Shown: in pieces, positions 6,948 through 10,000 of the stretch
How the letters are laid out: each line of letters starts with the position of its first letter
Numbering within the stretch: position 1 is the first letter of the stretch
Source of the DNA: Theodoxus fluviatilis
Taxonomy: Eukaryota; Mollusca; Gastropoda; Cycloneritida; Neritidae
Length of the DNA: 10,000 bases
Assembly (NCBI GenBank): GCA_034096865.1
Contig: JAWQFJ010026631.1
Span: forward strand, 7,501 to 17,500
Direction: 5' to 3'
Made by a program: the position numbers and the translations under genes
The notes under the pieces: model-generated
The model's database searches: none
What the model saw: only the letters and a program-made list of their open reading frames with translations
What the model was told of the DNA's origin: nothing

Positions 6948-7187
6948 TCAGTCTACCAAGAGCTCGAAGTGGATCTGGCCAATCATGGCCATTTGGTCGT
7001 GCACAATGTTCTTTGCCCACGCCTTGCAAGTCACCATGATGAGCACGGCAGAGGCGCACCGCTCGAAGCGCACGAAGAAGATGGGGGAGCGGTAGCCCTG
7101 CTGGTTGAGGAAGGGGAAGTACTTGTAGGGAAATCCCAGGGCAGGGTAGTAGGTCAGGGGCCCCATGTTCTCTCTGTCAAAGGCTGT
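6948..7187 (-). CDS. ATP1B: Na+/K+-ATPase beta subunit, last coding exon
   Basis: This exon encodes the last 79 residues of the beta subunit, a type II membrane glycoprotein that helps the catalytic alpha subunit fold, reach the plasma membrane and bind K+. Reading down from the acceptor (tgtgtgatttcag before 7187), it begins TAFDRENMGPL, then YYP, FPYKYFPFLNQQGY and SPIFFVRFE at residues 13-42. VTCKAWAKNI follows at residues 52-61 and the exon closes with GQIHFELLVD and TGA at 6950-6948. The YYP, C-K-A-W-.-.-N-I and HFELLVD elements are family signatures of the extracellular C-terminal domain. Cys54 should form the conserved disulfide with Cys31 of the preceding exon. The phase-0 join gives the typical C-x-G-E...D-R-E-N-x-G reading. 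An additional Cys44 (FERCAS) is not one I expect in the family. It could in principle be another P-type ATPase beta, but the insect-like C-terminus favours Na+/K+. Confidence 0.92.
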   Translation of the reverse strand, partial: TAFDRENMGPLTYYPALGFPYKYFPFLNQQGYRSPIFFVRFERCASAVLIMVTCKAWAKNIVHDQMAMIGQIHFELLVD

Positions 7188-7340
7188 CTGAAATCACACA
7201 CACAGGCTGGGCTGTCACTATGCCGCTGTGGTGGAAATGTAGGAGGGAAGGCAGATGTAGATAAAAATACAAGCATACATGCACAAAAAATACGCACGCG
7301 TGCACACCTAAGCAAACGCGCGCTCAGAAACGCACACACA

Positions 7341-7345
<5 letters not shown>

Positions 7346-7382
<37 letters not shown>
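7346..7382. repeat. (AG)18 microsatellite
   Basis: A 37-bp pure AG run inside the ATPase beta intron. It is followed by two direct copies of attatagatagtga (7382-7395 and 7405-7418) separated by a short TA run. Confidence 0.96.
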
Positions 7383-7386
<4 letters not shown>

Positions 7387-7483
7387 AGATAGTGATATAT
7401 ATATATTATAGATAGTGAGAGAGAAATGATTGAGAGAGAGGCTCATTCACATTCATTCGTTTCTATCTGTCAGTCTACGTGCG

Positions 7484-7530
7484 CACCCACACACACACCA
7501 CACACACACACACGCACCCACATCCACACA
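7484..7530. repeat. CA-rich microsatellite
   Basis: Interrupted CA repeats (cacccacacacacaccac and similar) lying about 20 bp inside the intron from the splice donor at 7549. Confidence 0.9.
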
Positions 7531-7549
7531 TGGAGCAGGACAGTCCTAC

Positions 7550-7651
7550 CTCTCCATCGCAAGTGATGGTCACGTGCCATTGGTCCCAGTGCTCCCGGAT
7601 TTCATCAGGCACCGTTTCGTTGGTGAACTCCTCTGGCTGCCAGCCGTAGAT
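7550..7651 (-). CDS. ATP1B: Na+/K+-ATPase beta subunit, penultimate coding exon
   Basis: This 102-bp exon encodes 34 residues starting IYGWQPEEF and ending WHVTITCDGE. Beta subunits of invertebrates carry a similar IYGW.P segment, an acidic P-D/E-E stretch, then a V-x-x-x-C-x-G-E motif, all of which are present in order. Cys31 is the expected partner of the cysteine in the last exon. N11-E12-T13 is an N-glycosylation sequon, in keeping with the extracellular glycosylated domain. The acceptor is GTTCTTCAG|ATC at 7652 and the donor GAG|GTAGGA at 7549; both ends are phase 0. A plausible branch point lies in TTATGACC about 15-20 nt upstream. Earlier exons (cytoplasmic tail, transmembrane helix and first extracellular part) lie beyond the right edge of the window. 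Confidence 0.87.
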
Positions 7652-7666
7652 CTGAAGAACAGCGGT

Positions 7667-7783
7667 CATAATAACAATAATAATAACAATAATAATACTC
7701 TTTATTGTGTCCTTTTTAACTAGAGGAAATTCTCTTTGAGGAATTACATCCTCAGTCGCCACTGCGCGGCGCCCAGTGTACTC
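7667..7783 (-). mobile_element. SINE-like 3' portion with (ATT)n tail
   Basis: On the minus strand, sequence leaving array D reads GAGGAGTACACTGGGCGCC, then ACTGAGGATGTAATTCCTC, then ACACAATAAAGAG and an (ATT)n tail with two GTT interruptions (about 7697-7667). A short GC-rich body ending in an A/T trinucleotide tail is typical of tRNA-derived SINEs. The order 'GGCAAGG.GCTTCATCCACATTGCC', 'AGGAGTACA', 'GGATGTAA', tail resembles elements I recall from aquatic invertebrates. I see no box A/B promoter or target-site duplication, since the upstream half is replaced by the array. The element sits in the intron upstream of the penultimate exon. Confidence 0.45.
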
Positions 7784-10000
7784 CTCGGTAGGAGAGGCAA
7801 TGTGGATGAAGCACCTTGCCCTCGGTAGGAGAGGCAATGTGGATGAAGCACCTTGCCCTCGGTAGGAGACGCAATGTGGATGAAGCACCTTGCCCTCGGT
7901 AGGAGAGGCAATGTGGATGAAGCGCCTTGCCCTCGGTAGGAGAGGCAATGTGGATGAAGCACCTTGCCCTCGGTAGGAGAGGCAATGTGGATGAAGCACC
8001 TTGCCCTCGGTAGGAGAGGCAATGTGGATGAAGCACCTTGCCCTCGGTAGGAGAGGCAATGTGGATGAAGCACCTTGCCCTCGGTAGGAGAGGCAATGTG
8101 GATGAAGCACCTTGCCCTCGGTAGGAGAGGCAATGTGGATGAAGCGCCTTGCCCTCGGTAGGAGAGGCAATGTGGATGAAGCACCTTGCCCTCGGTAGGA
8201 GAGGCAATGTGGATGAAGCACCTTGCCCTCGGTAGGAGAGGCAATGTGGATGAAGCGCCTTGCCCTCGGTAGGAGAGGCAATGTGGATGAAGCACCTTGC
8301 CCTCGGTAGGAGAGGCAATGTGGATGAAGCGCCTTGCCCTCGGTAGGAGAGGCAATGTGGATGAAGCACCTTGCCCTCGGTAGGAGAGGCAATGTGGATG
8401 AAGCACCTTGCCCTCGGTAGGAGAGGCAATGTGGATGAAGCACCTTGCCCTCGGTAGGAGAGGCAATGTGGATGAAGCACCTTGCCCTCGGTAGGAGAGG
8501 CAATGTGGATGAAGCACCTTGCCCTCGGTAGGAGAGGCAATGTGGATGAAGCACCTTGCCCTCGGTAGGAGAGGCAATGTGGATGAAGCACCTTGCCCTC
8601 GGTAGGAGAGGCAATGTGGATGAAGCACCTTGCCCTCGGTAGGAGAGGCAATGTGGATGAAGCACCTTGCCCTCGGTAGGAGAGGCAATGTGGATGAAGC
8701 ACCTTGCCCTCGGTAGGAGAGGCAATGTGGATGAAGCACCTTGCCCTCGGTAGGAGAGGCAATGTGGATGAAGCACCTTGCCCTCGGTAGGAGAGGCAAT
8801 GTGGATGAAGCACCTTGCCCTCGGTAGGAGAGGCAATGTGGATGAAGCACCTTGCCCTCGGTAGGAGAGGCAATGTGGATAGCACCTTGCCCTCGGTAGG
8901 AGAGGCAATGTGGATGAAGCGCCTTGCCCTCGGTAGGAGAGGCAATGTGGATGAAGCACCTTGCCCTCGGTAGGAGAGGCAATGTGGATGAAGCACCTTG
9001 CCCTCGGTAGGAGAGGCAATGTGGATGAAGCACCTTGCCCTCGGTAGGAGAGGCAATGTGGATGAAGCACCTTGCCCTCGGTAGGAGAGGCAATGTGGAT
9101 GAAGCGCCTTGCCCTCGGTAGGAGAGGCAATGTGGATGAAGCACCTTGCCCTCGGTAGGAGAGGCAATGTGGATGAAGCACCTTGCCCTCGGTAGGAGAG
9201 GCAATGTGGATGAAGCGCCTTGCCCTCGGTAGGAGAGGCAATGTGGATGAAGCACCTTGCCCTCGGTAGGAGAGGCAATGTGGATGAAGCACCTTGCCCT
9301 CGGTAGGAGAGGCAATGTGGATGAAGCACCTTGCCCTCGGTAGGAGAGGCAATGTGGATGAAGCACCTTGCCCTCGGTAGGAGAGGCAATGTGGATGAAG
9401 CGCCTTGCCCTCGGTAGGAGAGGCAATGTGAATGAAGCACCTTGCCCTCGGTAGGAGAGGCAATGTGGATGAAGCGCCTTGCCCTCGGTAGGAGAGGCAA
9501 TGTGGATGAAGCACCTTGCCCTCGGTAGGAGAGGCAATGTGGATGAAGCACCTTGCCCTCGGTAGGAGAGGCAGTGTGGATGAAGCACCTTGCCCTCGGT
9601 AGGAGAGGCAGTGTGGATGAAGCACCTTGCCCTCGGTAGGAGAGGCAGTGTGGATGAAGCACCTTGCCCTCGGTAGGAGAGGCAATGTGGATGAAGCACC
9701 TTGCCCTCGGTAGGAGAGGCAGTGTGGATGAAGCACCTTGCCCTCGGTAGGAGAGGCAGTGTGGATGAAGCACCTTGCCCTCGGTAGGAGAGGCAATGTG
9801 GATGAAGCACCTTGCCCTCGGTAGGAGAGGCAATGTGGATGAAGCACCTTGCCCTCGGTAGGAGAGGCAATGTGGATGAAGCGCCTTGCCCTCGGTAGGA
9901 GAGGCAATGTGGATGAGGCACCTTGCCCTCGGTAGGAGAGGCAATGTGGAAGAAGCACCTTGCCCTCGGTAGGAGAGGCAATGTGGATGAAGCACCTTGC
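7784..10000. repeat. Minisatellite D, 37-bp unit, about 60 copies
   Basis: The unit is ctcggtaggagaggcaatgt followed by ggatgaagcaccttgcc. The array fills the rest of the window and continues beyond it. All copies are 37 bp except one with a 2-bp deletion (ggatagcacc at 8877-8886). Ten copies have gcgcc in place of gcacc (copies 4, 10, 13, 15, 31, 36, 39, 44, 46 and 57). Five have cagtg in place of caatg (copies 49-51, 53 and 54). Single changes occur at about 7868 (agacgc), 9431 (gtgaatg), 9916 (gatgagg) and 9950 (ggaagaag). It lies in an ATPase beta intron. All three minus frames are open, which yields artefactual ORFs of over 700 codons; these are not genes. Confidence 0.97.

Larger units (their letters stand above)
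7188..7549 (-). other. Intron of the ATPase beta gene (362 bp)
   Basis: The donor is GAG|GTAGGA at 7549 and the acceptor is ...TTTCAG|ACA at 7188, both in phase 0. The intron is crowded with microsatellites: AG, TA and CA runs. Both splice sites are supported by continuity of the protein family across the join. Confidence 0.88.

Noticed and set aside
6897..7388. Plus-strand ORF of 163 codons
   Set aside because: It is the antisense shadow of the ATPase beta exon plus intron and ends in the AG microsatellite.
7475..9995. Minus-strand ORFs of 745-827 codons across array D
   Set aside because: The 37-bp unit lacks stops in all minus frames. Only the short stretch 7550-7651 inside the longest ORF is a genuine exon.

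Overview
This window looks like nuclear DNA from an animal, most likely an invertebrate and possibly a mollusc. That taxonomic guess comes from the insect/mollusc-like style of the one recognisable protein, from repeat content and from memory; nothing in the sequence proves it. The only gene I can support is the 3' end of a Na+/K+-ATPase beta-subunit gene on the minus strand. Two coding exons (7550-7651 and 6948-7187) are joined by a 362-bp GT-AG intron, and the gene continues upstream past the right edge of the window.

Roughly 60% of the window is tandem repeat. Left to right it holds: (A) a minisatellite of mixed 36- and 43-bp units, 1-2478, open at the left edge; a decayed minus-strand LINE protein tail, about 2470-2690; (GT)24; a (CATC)n microsatellite; C16; (B) a 25-bp minisatellite of exactly 14 copies, 3696-4045; G25 beside a possible interspersed-repeat fragment; a CpG-rich stretch with promoter-like motifs, about 4985-5165; (C) a 20-bp minisatellite, 5305-6112; a 63-bp perfect purine/pyrimidine alternation with a CG core, 6356-6418, running into C-rich sequence; the ATPase beta exons; a SINE-like 3' tail, about 7667-7783; and (D) a 37-bp minisatellite of about 60 copies, 7784 to the right edge, inside the upstream intron.

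The most interesting reading is that the two largest arrays grew out of transposable elements. On the minus strand the LINE reading frame at 2608-2468 runs without interruption into the first unit of array A, and the unit peptide (RRLQRKARHKAD) resembles the basic tail expected at that point of such LINE proteins. Likewise the unit of array D runs directly into what looks like the downstream half and (ATT)n tail of a SINE. Both are inferences that a repeat-library search could settle. Long open frames in the arrays arise because the units lack stop codons in certain frames, and I do not annotate them as genes. I found no CRISPR, rRNA, tRNA, operon or new multi-gene system here.
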